NCBI RefSeq assembly: GCF_016065055.1
Contig: NZ_CP065856.1
Span: forward strand, 1 to 64,000
Direction: 5' to 3'
From: Halosimplex litoreum
GTDB lineage: Archaea; Halobacteriota; Halobacteria; Halobacteriales; Haloarculaceae
Length of the DNA stretch: 64,000 bases
Position numbers and translations under genes: made by a program. Of this stretch, positions 41,753 through 51,059 are shown one piece after another; the stretch's first letter is position 1; every line of letters starts with the position of its first letter. Under the pieces are notes generated by a model. The model did no database searches and was not told the DNA's origin. It saw only the letters and a program-made list of their open reading frames with translations.

Positions 41753-41887
41753 ACCCGCGATTGCCGCCGCCGCGGTTTGAGTCCGGCGGTCGGCGGAGAC
41801 TCCTGGCCCGCGTGGCGGAGCGGTCTACCGCTCGGGGCCCGCCTCGTCCGGCCGCGACCTTATCAACTCGGAGACGAAAGCCGATCC

Positions 41888-42145
41888 ATGGACGGAGACA
41901 GTGGGGGCGGAACGGGACACACTTCGACCGGAGGCACGACGGACGGTGAAGTGAGGAGTAGCATGACCGCCGAGGGGGCGGATTCGAACGATATCGGGGC
42001 CAAAGACCTCAAAGCGTTGGGGTACGACGTCGAGGTCGACGAACCACGACAGGAGTCCCCGGACTCTGGAACGTCGGCTCGAAAGCACCTCCTGTACCTC
42101 GTGATCGTTCTGGTCGCACTGGCGGTCCTGCTGTCCGCCCTGTGA
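41888..42145 (+). CDS. Small tail-anchored membrane protein
   Basis: 85 residues. A Gly/Thr/Ser/Asp-rich N-terminus (MDGDSGGGTGHTSTGG) leads to a polar middle (IGAKDLKALGYDVEVDEP) and one C-terminal hydrophobic helix (LLYLVIVLVALAVLLSAL) at the very end, so it is probably anchored with the bulk in the cytoplasm. A CCTTATCAAC element about 25 nt upstream supports the start. Function unknown. Confidence 0.55.
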   Translation: MDGDSGGGTGHTSTGGTTDGEVRSSMTAEGADSNDIGAKDLKALGYDVEVDEPRQESPDSGTSARKHLLYLVIVLVALAVLLSAL

Positions 42146-42260
42146 TGGCACCGACGAGGATCCGCCCGGAGAGCGAGAGCCTCGGTGAGCCACTCGGACG
42201 CGATCCGGATCTCTCTCGAGGGCGCACACCTTTTTCTCGGTCGACCGTGAGGTGACGGAT

Positions 42261-42563
42261 ATGAGCGAGATCGACCTCGACCTCCAGACGGTCGAGGAGG
42301 AACTGACCGACGAATCGGGGGACGGAGACGGCGGCGGTCGAGTCGTCCTGGGCGTGCTCGACGGGACGACGCCCGACGAGGAGTGGATCGAAGTCGTCGA
42401 GGACGGTGGGACGCTGGTCCTGTCGATCGAGGGGGACGTGAACGAACTGGCCGCCGGGTTCGCGACCGACGTGCGTGAGATCGACGGCGACCTGATGCAG
42501 TTCCGCGGCTTTCTCGTCGTGACGCCGCCCGGCGTCGGCATCGATACCAGTCGACTGGACTGA
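42261..42563 (+). CDS. Conserved haloarchaeal protein (DUF5779-like)
   Basis: 100 residues from MSEIDLDLQTVEEEL at 42261; a CTTTTTCTC element about 27 nt upstream fits a leaderless start. Conserved blocks: RVVLGVLDGTTPDEEWIEVV, VLSIEGDVNELAAGFATDV and FRGFLVVTPPGVGIDT. It resembles small SepF-like or CdpB-like haloarchaeal proteins in length and acidic N-terminus, but I am not sure; from memory the label is DUF5779. Function unknown. Confidence 0.75.
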   Translation: MSEIDLDLQTVEEELTDESGDGDGGGRVVLGVLDGTTPDEEWIEVVEDGGTLVLSIEGDVNELAAGFATDVREIDGDLMQFRGFLVVTPPGVGIDTSRLD

Positions 42564-42642
42564 CGACGGGTCGGTGAACCGCCTCGCGCCGCCCAACTCG
42601 TGAGCGTCGTCGCTTATGTGTCCGGCGCGCCAACACTGGCGT

Positions 42643-43320
42643 ATGCCGATGAAAGGATCCGGGCGGTCGACGTCGTGGCGGGAGATCAACCGGTGGGACG
42701 GCGGCACCAGCTGGCTCGCGTACCCCGACGAGGAGATGGAGCGGGCGAGCCACGCGCTGGTCTCCGACGGCGACGTGTGGCTCGTCGACCCCGTCGACGT
42801 CGAGGGCCTGGACGAGACCCTCGCCGAACACGGCACCGTCCGCGGGGTCGTACTCCTGCTCGACCGGCACAAGCGCGACGCCGAGACGCTCGCACGCCGT
42901 CACGAGGTGCCCGTCTACGTTCCGGAGTGGATGGACGACGTGCGCTCGGATCTGTCGGCGCCAGTCGAGCCGATCCGACGGAGCCTGGGCGACAGCGGCT
43001 ACGACCTGCACAAACTGATCGACAACCCGGTCTGGAAGGAGGGCTTTCTCTACGACGAGGACTCGAAGACGCTGGTCGTCGCCGAGGCGGTCGGCACGTC
43101 GTCGTACATGCGCACGAGCGACGAACGGCTCGGCGTCCACCCCGCGCTCCGACTGAAACCGCCGAAAGCGCTCGGACGCTACTCGCCCGAGCGGATCCTC
43201 GTGGGGCACGGCGAGGGTGTGATGACGGGTGCGGCCGACGCACTGGCCGACGCCCTCGCCGGGTCGCGCAAGCGGACGCCGCGGCTGTACGCCCAGACCG
43301 CTCGGGAGTTCCTGTTTTGA
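42643..43320 (+). CDS. Metallo-beta-lactamase-like fold protein lacking the metal motif
   Basis: 225 residues from MPMKGSGRSTSWREINRWDG (MKGSGRS at 42649 possible). The chain follows an MBL-like order: GTSWLAYPDEEMERASHALV, VSDGDVWLVDPVDVEGLDETL, GVVLLLDRHKRDAETLARR where the HxHxDH signature would be (here DRHKRDAE), and a late RILVGHGEGVMTG. Because the signature is broken, hydrolase activity is doubtful. A haloarchaeal conserved protein of unknown function. Confidence 0.7.
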   Translation: MPMKGSGRSTSWREINRWDGGTSWLAYPDEEMERASHALVSDGDVWLVDPVDVEGLDETLAEHGTVRGVVLLLDRHKRDAETLARRHEVPVYVPEWMDDVRSDLSAPVEPIRRSLGDSGYDLHKLIDNPVWKEGFLYDEDSKTLVVAEAVGTSSYMRTSDERLGVHPALRLKPPKALGRYSPERILVGHGEGVMTGAADALADALAGSRKRTPRLYAQTAREFLF

Positions 43321-43419
43321 GCCGGCGCCGTCTCGGCCCCAGTCACGACGTCGAGGGCCGCCGACGCGACGAGGCACGCGAACGACGGAGTTTTGCCGGG
43401 TGCGGTGAATAATCCACTC

Positions 43420-43830
43420 GTGGTCTACGCGACGCGCGGACTGGTCGAATCCTGTCTCGGGTTCGCACGGGAGTCCGACCCCGACCCGGTGACCATCTCG
43501 CTGTCGGTGACGCCCGCCGAGGAGTTACCCGGCGCGGATCTACCGCCGGACACTCCCGTGTTCACGCACTTCTACTACCCCGATTCTGCGGGGTCGGTGA
43601 ACTTCGTCTTCGGCGTCGACATGGGGACGCCGGTCGGCCAGACCCAGGCGCGGTTCGTCTCTCACCCCAACGGCGAGCTGCGCGTCCGCCAGCGCGACGA
43701 CTTCCACGAGCGCATCTTCGTCGCCGTCCCGCCGTGGGACGAGGACTCCGTCGCGGTCTTCGACCGCGGGGGCGAGGAGCAGCCGCTGGAACTGCTCGAC
43801 GTGGAACCGCCCGAGGAGTTCCCGGAGTAG
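43420..43830 (+). CDS. Conserved haloarchaeal hypothetical protein
   Basis: 136 residues with GTG start at 43420 (VVYATRGLVESCLGF), supported by a TATA-like GTTTTG about 27 nt upstream; GTG at 43405 is possible. Conserved-looking: LSVTPAEELPGADLPPDTPV, FTHFYYPDSAGSVNFVFGVD, GQTQARFVSHPNGELRV and FVAVPPWDEDSVAVFDRGG. The layout is reminiscent of JAB/MPN-like folds, but no JAMM metal motif is present. Function unknown. Confidence 0.65.
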   Translation: MVYATRGLVESCLGFARESDPDPVTISLSVTPAEELPGADLPPDTPVFTHFYYPDSAGSVNFVFGVDMGTPVGQTQARFVSHPNGELRVRQRDDFHERIFVAVPPWDEDSVAVFDRGGEEQPLELLDVEPPEEFPE

Positions 43831-43860
43831 CGACCCGCCGGGGCCGCCCGACGCTCGCCG

Positions 43861-44070
43861 TCAGTCCAGATAGCCCAGGTCTTCGAGCTGGTCGGCGATC
43901 TCCGAGAACTCCGCCTCGGTCAGCTCGCCTTGCTGCTGGTTCTGGATGACGATGCTCCGCAGGAGAAAGCGGACGAGGTCGCTCGTCGAGGAGAAGCTCG
44001 TCCCCTCGATGGTCTCGTCGACGCGGTCGGCCAGGTCTTTCGGGATGGAGACGGTGGTGTAGTCGGTCAT
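43861..44070 (-). CDS. Ribbon-helix-helix (CopG-like) DNA-binding protein
   Basis: 69 residues: MTDYTTVSIPKDLADRVDET is a beta-strand plus helix 1 of an RHH fold, SSTSDLVRFLLRSIVIQNQ is helix 2, and an acidic tail follows (LTEAEFSEIADQLEDLGYLD). Probably a dimeric repressor of itself or a neighbour. There is no toxin gene beside it. The start at 44070 is chosen because upstream codons are non-coding. Confidence 0.75.
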   Translation of the reverse strand: MTDYTTVSIPKDLADRVDETIEGTSFSSTSDLVRFLLRSIVIQNQQQGELTEAEFSEIADQLEDLGYLD

Positions 44071-44188
44071 GTCCGCGGGATGGGCGGGACTGGGGTTAGT
44101 CGTTGTGGCTGGGCCCGGGCGCAGACGGTCGGGGTTACCACCCGTCACGCCACAAGAACTACCCACCGGGCGGGCGAACGTCGAGGGG

Positions 44189-44614
44189 ATGCCCTCCAAC
44201 GACGAATCGCAGACGCTCCGCGCGGACATCGTTCGACGCTGGAAGGAAGAACTGTTCTCGGCCGACACCGTGGTCGCGGCGGTCGCCGTCGCGGTGGCGA
44301 TCCCAGCCGGCCTCGCGGCCGCGGTCGTCGTCGGCGGGGCGGCGATCTACCCGGTCTGGTTCGCGACCGCCGCCGGCCCGAGCCTCGGCTACTGGCGCGG
44401 GATGCGGATCGAGGTCCCGATGGGCACCGCCGCGAAAGTCGGCGGTGCGATGGCGCTCGCGACCGCGGTCGTGGCGAGCGGGGTCGTCTCACTGGCGCTC
44501 GCCCTCGATGGCGGCCAGGGGGCGGCGGTCGTCGCGGGCGCCGTCCTCGGCATCCTGTTCAGCGGACTCGCCAGCCGGTTCGCGTTCCACCGGCTCGCGG
44601 GCGAGACGGTCTGA
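44189..44614 (+). CDS. Small multi-pass membrane protein
   Basis: 141 residues from MPSNDESQTLRADIVRRWKE. After a charged amphipathic N-terminus come three or four hydrophobic helices (TVVAAVAVAVAIPAGLAAA, AAIYPVWFATAAGPSLGY, MALATAVVASGVVSLAL, AVVAGAVLGILFSGLAS). No transport or enzyme motif. Divergent from the RHH gene. Function unknown. Confidence 0.6.
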   Translation: MPSNDESQTLRADIVRRWKEELFSADTVVAAVAVAVAIPAGLAAAVVVGGAAIYPVWFATAAGPSLGYWRGMRIEVPMGTAAKVGGAMALATAVVASGVVSLALALDGGQGAAVVAGAVLGILFSGLASRFAFHRLAGETV

Positions 44615-44631
44615 TCGGCCGCTCGGACGGT

Positions 44632-45804
44632 TCAGACCGTCAGCTCGACGCGGTAGTCGGTCAGGTTCTCGTAGCCGTCCTCGGTGACGACGACCAGATC
44701 CTCGATGCGGACGCCGCCGACCGCCGGATCGTACAGCCCCGGCTCGATCGTGACGACGTGGCCCGGCTGTAGCTCCTCGCCGCTGGGCGCCAGGCTCGGC
44801 CCCTCGTGGACGTCGAGACCGACGCCGTGGCCCGTGGAGTGGATGAACCCAGTCTCGGTGCCCTCGTCGCTGCGCAGGGTCGGCTCGCCGGCGTCCTCGT
44901 ACACGTCACAGGCGGCGTCGTGTACGTCCGCGCCGGTCGCGCCCGGTTCGACGGCGTCGAGGGCGGCGCGATAGGCTTCCTCGGTTAAGTCGTACCACTC
45001 CCGGACGCGCTCGTCGGGCTCGCCCTTACAGAAGGTCCGGGTCATGTCGGCGTGGTACTTCGTCGCCTTGTCCTGCGGGAAGATGTCGATAATGATAGGT
45101 TCACCGGCTTCGAGCGGGCCGCTGCCGCGGTCGTGAGGGTCGGCGGCGTCGGCGCCGCAGGCGACGATCGTCTCGTCGAGCGCGCAGCCGTGTCGGAGCA
45201 GCGTCACCTCGATCTCCGTCTTGACCGCCTCGCTCGTCAGCGGCTCGCCGTCGTGATGGAGGATCCCGTCCTCGACGACCGCATCGGCGATCAGGTCCTC
45301 GGCGGCGTGCATCGCCGCCTCGTTCGCCAACTGGGCCTCGCGGACGTTGTCGACCTCCTCGTCGGTCTTGACCGCGCGGATGTCCGAGACGGTGTCTTCG
45401 GGGTCGACGGTGACCGAGACGTCGAGGTCGCGCAGGCCGTCGGCGGCGTGAAGCGGGAATCGCGGGGGCGCGGCCACGCTGTCGACCCCGTGGGCGTCGA
45501 GGAAGTCGGCGAGCGAGCGGTAGGTGGCCTCACGGGGGCCGTACTCCTCGCTGTAAGCGGCGTAGCCGTAGTCGATACCGCGTTCGACGCTTTCGGCGCG
45601 GGCCTCGCGCTTGGCGCGACCGAACTCCAGGCTACGGAGGAAGAACAGTCGCACGTCGCCGTCGTAGAGGGTGACGAACGGGTCCGGCGCGTCGAAGCCC
45701 GAGAGGTAGTACTGTGTCGAGTCCGTCGAGTCGGCGTGGACGAGGTAACCGTCGACGCCCTGCTCGTCGAGAAAGGCGTCGAGCGCGGTGAGATCCGGGT
45801 CCAT
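44632..45804 (-). CDS. M24-family Xaa-Pro aminopeptidase/prolidase
   Basis: 390 residues, cytosolic metallopeptidase. A creatinase-like N-domain (DLTALDAFLDEQGVDGYLVH) is followed by the pita-bread catalytic domain with metal ligands in IIIDIFPQDKATKYHADMTRTF (two Asp), ETGFIHSTGHGVGLDVHEGP (His), VVTIEPGLYDP (Glu) and GGVRIEDLVVV (Glu). All five ligands are present. Start MDPDLTALDAF at 45804. Divergent from aroA. Confidence 0.9.
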   Translation of the reverse strand: MDPDLTALDAFLDEQGVDGYLVHADSTDSTQYYLSGFDAPDPFVTLYDGDVRLFFLRSLEFGRAKREARAESVERGIDYGYAAYSEEYGPREATYRSLADFLDAHGVDSVAAPPRFPLHAADGLRDLDVSVTVDPEDTVSDIRAVKTDEEVDNVREAQLANEAAMHAAEDLIADAVVEDGILHHDGEPLTSEAVKTEIEVTLLRHGCALDETIVACGADAADPHDRGSGPLEAGEPIIIDIFPQDKATKYHADMTRTFCKGEPDERVREWYDLTEEAYRAALDAVEPGATGADVHDAACDVYEDAGEPTLRSDEGTETGFIHSTGHGVGLDVHEGPSLAPSGEELQPGHVVTIEPGLYDPAVGGVRIEDLVVVTEDGYENLTDYRVELTV

Positions 45805-45978
45805 ACCCCCAGGAAGCACCGCCCGCGGTAAATAGCGTACGCCGCGTGCAAACGAGCCGACAGCTGCGCAGAGACCAGTCGCGAGCGGTCTCGACCGTGC
45901 GCAGCGGCGGCCGGGAACGGCGCCGCTAGCCTCGCCGCCTCCGGTAGTCTGATGCACCGGGGGACCGACCCGGAGCAC

Positions 45979-47268
45979 ATGGACGCCACTATCGAGCGGT
46001 CGACGGTCGAGGGACGGGCGCGCGCCCCGCCGTCGAAGAGCTACACGCACCGGGCGATCCTCGCCGCAGGGTACGGAGACGAGGCGACGGTCCACGACCC
46101 GCTGGTCAGCGCCGACACCCAGGCCACACGCCGCGCAGTCGAGGCCTACGGCGGCGAGACCGACCTCTCGGCGGACCGGTCGACTCTGCGGGTCTCGGGA
46201 TTCGACGGCCGACCGGACGTGCCCGCCGACGTGATCGACTGCGCCAACAGCGGGACGACCATGCGCCTCACCACCGCGACGGCCGCCCTCGCCGACGGTC
46301 TGACCGTTCTCACTGGCGACGGGTCGCTCCGCTCGCGCCCGCAGGCCCCCCTGCTCGAGGCCATCGAACAACTCGACGGTCGCGCCGAGAGCACCCGCGG
46401 CAACGGCCAGGCACCGCTCGTGATCGGTGGCCCCGTCGACGGCGGCACGGCGTCGATCCCCGGCGACGTGTCCTCGCAGTTCGTCACCGCGCTGCTGATG
46501 GCCGGCGCCGTCTCCGAAGAGGGGATCTCCGTCGATCTGGAGACCGAACTCAAGTCCGCGCCGTACGTCGACATCACGATCGAAGTGCTGGAGGCGTTCG
46601 GCGTCGACGCCGCCGAGACCGACGACGGCTACCGCGTCGAAGGCGGCCAGTCTTACACGCCCGACGGCGGCGAGTATCACGTCCCCGGCGACTTCTCCTC
46701 GATGTCCTACCTCCTCGCCGCCGGCGCGCTGGCCGCACCGGACGGCCTCGTCGTCGAGGGCGCCTACCCCAGCGCCCAAGGCGATTCGGCCATCGTCGAC
46801 GTGCTCGAACGGATGGGCGCCGACATCGACTGGGACCGCGACGCAGGCGAGATCGCCGTCAGCCAGTCGGCGCTGTCCGGGGTCGAGGTCAGCGTCGCAG
46901 ACACGCCCGACCTCCTCCCGACCATCGCGGTCCTCGGCGCCGCCGCCGACGGCACGACCTCGATCGTCGACTGCGAGCACGTCCGCTACAAGGAGACCGA
47001 CCGCGTCAGCGTCATGGCCGACTCGCTCACCGAGATGGGCGCCGCCGTCGTCGAGGAGCGCGACCGCCTGTCCATCCGCGGCGCCGAGACCGATCTGCGC
47101 GGCGCCACGCTCCCGGGTCGCGACGACCACCGCATCATCATGTCGCTGGCCGTCGCCGGCCTCGTCGCCGACGGCGAGACCACCATCACGGCGGCCGAGG
47201 ACGTGGACGTGTCCTTCCCCGGCTTCTTCGACACGCTCGCCGAACTGGGCGCGACCGTCTCGACGTAA
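45979..47268 (+). CDS. aroA: 3-phosphoshikimate 1-carboxyvinyltransferase (EPSP synthase)
   Basis: 429 residues; transfers enolpyruvate from PEP to shikimate-3-phosphate (chorismate pathway). Start [20 protein letters not shown] at 45979. Motifs: [17 protein letters not shown] (PEP/S3P Lys), [14 protein letters not shown] (NSGT), [12 protein letters not shown] (RP motif), [16 protein letters not shown] and a late [14 protein letters not shown] and [13 protein letters not shown]. Chorismate synthase (aroC) is 6 kb downstream on the same strand. Confidence 0.95.
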   Translation: MDATIERSTVEGRARAPPSKSYTHRAILAAGYGDEATVHDPLVSADTQATRRAVEAYGGETDLSADRSTLRVSGFDGRPDVPADVIDCANSGTTMRLTTATAALADGLTVLTGDGSLRSRPQAPLLEAIEQLDGRAESTRGNGQAPLVIGGPVDGGTASIPGDVSSQFVTALLMAGAVSEEGISVDLETELKSAPYVDITIEVLEAFGVDAAETDDGYRVEGGQSYTPDGGEYHVPGDFSSMSYLLAAGALAAPDGLVVEGAYPSAQGDSAIVDVLERMGADIDWDRDAGEIAVSQSALSGVEVSVADTPDLLPTIAVLGAAADGTTSIVDCEHVRYKETDRVSVMADSLTEMGAAVVEERDRLSIRGAETDLRGATLPGRDDHRIIMSLAVAGLVADGETTITAAEDVDVSFPGFFDTLAELGATVST

Positions 47269-47289
47269 AAGGGCGCGCTGCCGGGGGAG

Positions 47290-47847
47290 TCAGACGTTCT
47301 TCGCGGTCCGGTCGGCGAACTCCTCGCGGACCTTCTTGACCTTCGGCTCGGCGTGGAACTGGCAGTAGCGGTCGTTCGGGTTCTTGTCGTAGTAGTTCTG
47401 GTGTTTCTCCTCGGCCCGCCAGAAGGTATCCAGCGGCGCGATCTCGGTGACGATCTCGTCGGTCTCGTAGCTGTCGAACTCGCCGCCCTGCTGGAGGTTG
47501 TGGACGAAGCGCTCGACGACCGCCTTCTGTTCGTCGTCGTGGTAGTAGACCGCGGAGCGGTACTGCGAGCCCACGTCCGGCCCCTGTCGGTCCTTCGTCG
47601 TCGGGTCGTGGATACGGAAGAAGACTTCCAGCAGGTCCTCGTATGCGATCGTCTCCGGGTCGTACTCGACCTGGACGACCTCGGCGTGGCCGGTCGAGCC
47701 CGAACAGACCTGTCTGTAGGTCGGATCGTCGACGTCGCCGCCGGCGTACCCCGAGGTGACGTCCTCGACGCCGGATAGTTCCTCGAACGCCGCCTCGATA
47801 CACCAGAAGCAGCCGCCCGCGAGCGTCGCCGTTGCTGTCTCTGTCAT
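47290..47847 (-). CDS. msrA: Peptide-methionine (S)-S-oxide reductase
   Basis: 185 residues; reduces Met-S-sulfoxide in proteins with thioredoxin-type reductant. Catalytic GGCFWCIEAAFEEL with the reactive first Cys near residue 12, VTSGYAGGDVDDPTYRQVCS, AEVVQVEYDPETI, and DPTTKDRQGPDVGSQYRS. Resolving Cys may be in CSGSTGH. Convergent with aroA, with 21 bp between the stops. Confidence 0.95.
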   Translation of the reverse strand: MTETATATLAGGCFWCIEAAFEELSGVEDVTSGYAGGDVDDPTYRQVCSGSTGHAEVVQVEYDPETIAYEDLLEVFFRIHDPTTKDRQGPDVGSQYRSAVYYHDDEQKAVVERFVHNLQQGGEFDSYETDEIVTEIAPLDTFWRAEEKHQNYYDKNPNDRYCQFHAEPKVKKVREEFADRTAKNV

Positions 47848-47912
47848 TACCCGAGATTAGGTGTGGAGCCGTTTGAACCCAGCGACGGCCACACGGTCAC
47901 CGACGGACCCAC

Positions 47913-48308
47913 CTACGGAGCCGACACGTCGAGCCCGTCGATTTCCTCGAAGTCGGCGTCCGTCGTCACGACGGGTTCGTCGAGCTCCATGGCGGTCGCC
48001 GCGACGATGGCATCGCCGTGTCCGAGCCGAACCTTCGAGTCGGACCCCTGGTGGACGCCTTCGAGTTCGCCCGCGCGCCGACCGATGCTGTCCGTGAGTT
48101 CGACCGTCGGTTTCCCCGAGACCAGCCGCCGGAACGCGCGCCGGTTCGCCTCGGCCGCCGACCCTTTCCCGACGGAAATGAACCACTCGAACGTGACGAT
48201 GGTCGGGATGCGGAGCGGGACGCCGCCGTCTTCCAGTTCGCGAGCGTGCGCCAGCGCTCGGTCGGACCCCGCGTCCAGTTCGATGAGAAAGTCGGTATCG
48301 AGGATCAT
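47913..48308 (-). CDS. VapC-type PIN-domain toxin
   Basis: 131 residues. MILDTDFLIELDAG (Asp4/Asp6 region), IPTIVTFEWFIS (Glu), LGHGDAIVAATAMEL (Asp) and PVVTTDADFEEIDGL (Asp) form the PIN acidic site. It overlaps the antitoxin gene by 4 bp (ATGA), with the antitoxin upstream. Type II toxin with likely RNase activity; target unknown. Confidence 0.87.
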   Translation of the reverse strand: MILDTDFLIELDAGSDRALAHARELEDGGVPLRIPTIVTFEWFISVGKGSAAEANRRAFRRLVSGKPTVELTDSIGRRAGELEGVHQGSDSKVRLGHGDAIVAATAMELDEPVVTTDADFEEIDGLDVSAP

Positions 48309-48532
48309 TCCCGCAAGCGCTCCATCTCCTCGCGCTGGGCGTCCTCCGCCGCGTCGATGGCCGCTCTCCGCTCCTCGGCGGACGGTCCGCCTTCGAGGTC
48401 GGCGGCGAAATCGAGCAGCGTGTATCCGTCGGTCAACCGGTCGATAGCCTCGCTGAACGTCTCCCCGTCGAACTTCTGGCGCTTGATACGTTCGTACACC
48501 GATTCGTCGAGCCGGACCTGCTTCGTCCCCAT
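48305..48532 (-). CDS. VapB-type antitoxin
   Basis: 75 residues from MGTKQVRLDESVYERIKRQK at 48532. The DUF217/VapB pattern is visible: an N-terminal strand and helix, then FDGETFSEAIDRLTDGYTLL, then a charged C-terminal helix (EERRAAIDAAEDAQREEME) that would wrap the toxin. Upstream in-frame codons to 48574 are not needed. Confidence 0.82.
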   Translation of the reverse strand: MGTKQVRLDESVYERIKRQKFDGETFSEAIDRLTDGYTLLDFAADLEGGPSAEERRAAIDAAEDAQREEMERLRE

Positions 48533-48644
48533 GTGTAAACGTCGTTGACAGCGGCGCATAGAAGTTACGGCCACTGTGGCGGGCCGGACGGCAACGAAGG
48601 CGCGCTGTCAGCGACCCCTCGACGAACGGGGCCTGCGGAGGGGA

Positions 48645-49649
48645 TCAGTCGTCGCCTAGGGCGCCGTCACCCGGGGAGATACCGTCGATGTCGCCGCCCG
48701 CGCGGTCGCTGCGGACGAATCCGCCGCCCGCGCCGGTCCGACGGCTGACGGCCGAGACCCGCAGGACGTAGCTTCCGACGAGGATGAACGGGGCGAGCGC
48801 GATCGCCTCGACGGTCACCACGAGGAAGTGCGTGGTCGGAACGACTTCGAGGAAGTGCATGAACGAGGCGGTCGTCGCGACGGCGACAACCGAAGTGAAG
48901 ACGAGGTTCCGCGAGAGGTCGGCGAACTCCCGTCTGACGTACAGCGAGCGGAAGTACGCCCGGGCCGTCGCGAAGTACTGGAGCAGTCGCAGCAGGTCGC
49001 CGATCGACTCGTCGGTCTCGGCCGGGAGCGCGTCGGCGTGAGTCGACCGAAGCCCCCGGAGGTCGTTGATCTGGCTGTCGTGGTTGTAGTCCATCATCGC
49101 GACGACCAGGTCGACGTTCGAGGTGGCGCCGTCGAGCCGTTCGTTCATCTCGCCGGTCTCCTCGGCCAGCGAGGAGAGATAGGCGTCGAGGTCCGCACGC
49201 AGGTCCAGGTCCGCGGCGTGGAGGTCGTCGTCGATCGACTGCGCCAGTCCGAGGATCTCCGCCGAGAGGAGTCGAACCAGCCGCGCCGGGTCCGCGGGGA
49301 CGTGGTCGGCGTCGATCACCGATTCGAGCTGTCGGCGGAACTCGACGACGCTACGGACCCGCCCCAGCTCGCGGTCCAGCGGCGTGTCGCTCCCGGTGAC
49401 GAACAGCGAGTTGACCGAGACGACGATCGAGAATAGCAGGAAGTTCCCGCTCAGCAGGGCGCCGACCAGCGAGACCGTCGTCGCGTCGTGGGCCGGCTCC
49501 CCGGCGAGCGTCCGTTCGAGCGCGTAGCCGACGACGCCCACGAGGAGAAAGCCCGTCACCAAGGTCACCGCCGCGACCCGGACGCGGTCGCCGGTCAACA
49601 GGACCCACCGGCGGAGCCGCGTTGTCGACGCTGGGGTCCCGTCGCTCAT
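48645..49649 (-). CDS. Membrane protein with two N- and two C-terminal helices
   Basis: 334 residues from MSDGTPASTTRLRRWVL at 49649. Helix pair at about 22-45 (VAAVTLVTGFLLVGVVGYAL) and 55-85 (LVGALLSGNFLLFSIVVSV), then a cytosolic alpha-helical domain of about 150 residues (EFRRQLESVIDADHV, YNHDSQINDLRGLR), then a second helix pair (VFTSVVAVATTASFMHFL, FLVVTVEAIALAPFILVGSY) and a Gly/Asp tail. It resembles haloarchaeal proteins with a bestrophin-like layout, but I see no firm motif. Function unknown. Confidence 0.7.
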   Translation of the reverse strand: MSDGTPASTTRLRRWVLLTGDRVRVAAVTLVTGFLLVGVVGYALERTLAGEPAHDATTVSLVGALLSGNFLLFSIVVSVNSLFVTGSDTPLDRELGRVRSVVEFRRQLESVIDADHVPADPARLVRLLSAEILGLAQSIDDDLHAADLDLRADLDAYLSSLAEETGEMNERLDGATSNVDLVVAMMDYNHDSQINDLRGLRSTHADALPAETDESIGDLLRLLQYFATARAYFRSLYVRREFADLSRNLVFTSVVAVATTASFMHFLEVVPTTHFLVVTVEAIALAPFILVGSYVLRVSAVSRRTGAGGGFVRSDRAGGDIDGISPGDGALGDD

Positions 49650-49841
49650 CCGGTCGACCTGACGGCCGCTCGTGCTTAGTGGTTCCGCTGAACGCACGCC
49701 CTCCGCCCACCTAATTCAGCGAGGGAGTCCCGCCGTTCACGGCGGACGGGAATCGCGCAAGCTCCGAGAACCGAACAATATTCAACGACCCAGCCTACTC
49801 CCAAAAATTTATATATAAATTAAGTTATATGTTGTGTGTAG

Positions 49842-51059
49842 ATGGAGATTCAGCGTACCGCTGTCGTCAAGCTCTCCGTCCCCGACGAGCGGCGCGACGA
49901 CCTGAAACGAACGATGAATACGTTTCGGGACGCCGCACAGCGGTTTGCCGACCGGGGGTGGGGCGGCGACGACGACGGGTACGTGATAACGTCGCGCTCT
50001 CGACTTCAGCCGCTTGGCTACGACGAGATACGGGAAGACACAGGGCTACACTCGGATTTGACGGTGGCCGCTGTCAACCATGCCGCCGACGCACTCAACG
50101 GTTGTGTGGATAAAACGAAAGAGGGAGAACAAACCTCGAAGCCCGTGTTCACCTCGAACACGACTGTCTACAACACCAACGCGATAAGCTACTTCGACGG
50201 TTACTGTTCGTTGGCCGCATACGGCAGTGGGCGTGTTCATGCCAAGTACGTCTACCCGGGCGACTCGCTCCAAGCCGAATACATGGAGAGTGACGAGTGG
50301 CAGAAACAGGGCGCGAAACTCCGCTACGACCGCCAGACCGATACCTACTACCTACACGTTTCCGTCAAACAGGAACGCGACGAGTCGTCGGAAGAAGCCG
50401 AGAGCCGAACAGTTCTCGGCGTAGACCGGAACGTGGACGGGTATCTGGCTGTCACCAGCACAGGTGCGTTCATCGGCAACGCTGACCTGCTGAATCACAA
50501 ACGCCGCGAGTACGAACGCCGCCGTGGCAAACTCCAACAGCAGGGCACGCGAAGCGCCCACCTAACAATTCAGTCTATCGGTGACACCTTTGCTAACTGG
50601 TCAGAAAACTTCCTGCACCAAGCGTCGAAACGGCTGGTCGAAGAAGCCGTGTCACAGGGCTGTTCTGTTATCGTCTTCGAGGACTTGGAACAGATACGCG
50701 AACGTATCTCGAACGCCTCGAAATTCCAGCAGTGGGCGTTCCGCGAGTTGAAACGACAGACGACGTACAAGGCCCGTGGCGAAGGAATCGCCGTCGAGTC
50801 AGTCCATCCGGCGTACACCAGTCAACGCTGTAGTCACGCCGACTGTGGCTTCACGCACGAAGACAACCGCGACGGCGACGACTTTGCCTGTCAGGAGTGC
50901 GGCAGAGAGCTACATAGCGACTACAACGCGGCACGGAATATCGCACACAGGTACGTCCAGAATCGGCTCAAGTCTGGTTCTGGACGGGCGACCAATCACC
51001 TCGCCCTCAAGTCGGGGACGTTGAACGGGAACGGCGACTACTCGCCTTCCACGGTATAG
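49842..51059 (+). CDS. tnpB: TnpB RNA-guided nuclease of an IS200/IS605-type element
   Basis: 405 residues. RuvC-like active site residues are all present: Asp in VLGVDRNVDGYLAV, Glu in IVFEDLEQIRE and Asp in HSDYNAARNIAHR. A zinc finger lies between them (CSHADCGF ... CQECGREL). The N-terminal part (MEIQRTAVVKLSVPDERRDD) is the WED/REC-like RNA-binding region. By family it cuts DNA guided by an RNA made from the element's 3' end. No cognate tnpA is adjacent, so mobility would need one in trans. Confidence 0.92.
   Translation: MEIQRTAVVKLSVPDERRDDLKRTMNTFRDAAQRFADRGWGGDDDGYVITSRSRLQPLGYDEIREDTGLHSDLTVAAVNHAADALNGCVDKTKEGEQTSKPVFTSNTTVYNTNAISYFDGYCSLAAYGSGRVHAKYVYPGDSLQAEYMESDEWQKQGAKLRYDRQTDTYYLHVSVKQERDESSEEAESRTVLGVDRNVDGYLAVTSTGAFIGNADLLNHKRREYERRRGKLQQQGTRSAHLTIQSIGDTFANWSENFLHQASKRLVEEAVSQGCSVIVFEDLEQIRERISNASKFQQWAFRELKRQTTYKARGEGIAVESVHPAYTSQRCSHADCGFTHEDNRDGDDFACQECGRELHSDYNAARNIAHRYVQNRLKSGSGRATNHLALKSGTLNGNGDYSPSTV

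Noticed and set aside
44632-47130. 832-codon minus-strand frame running through the peptidase into aroA
   Set aside because: Only the M24 peptidase part is real; the remainder is antisense to EPSP synthase.
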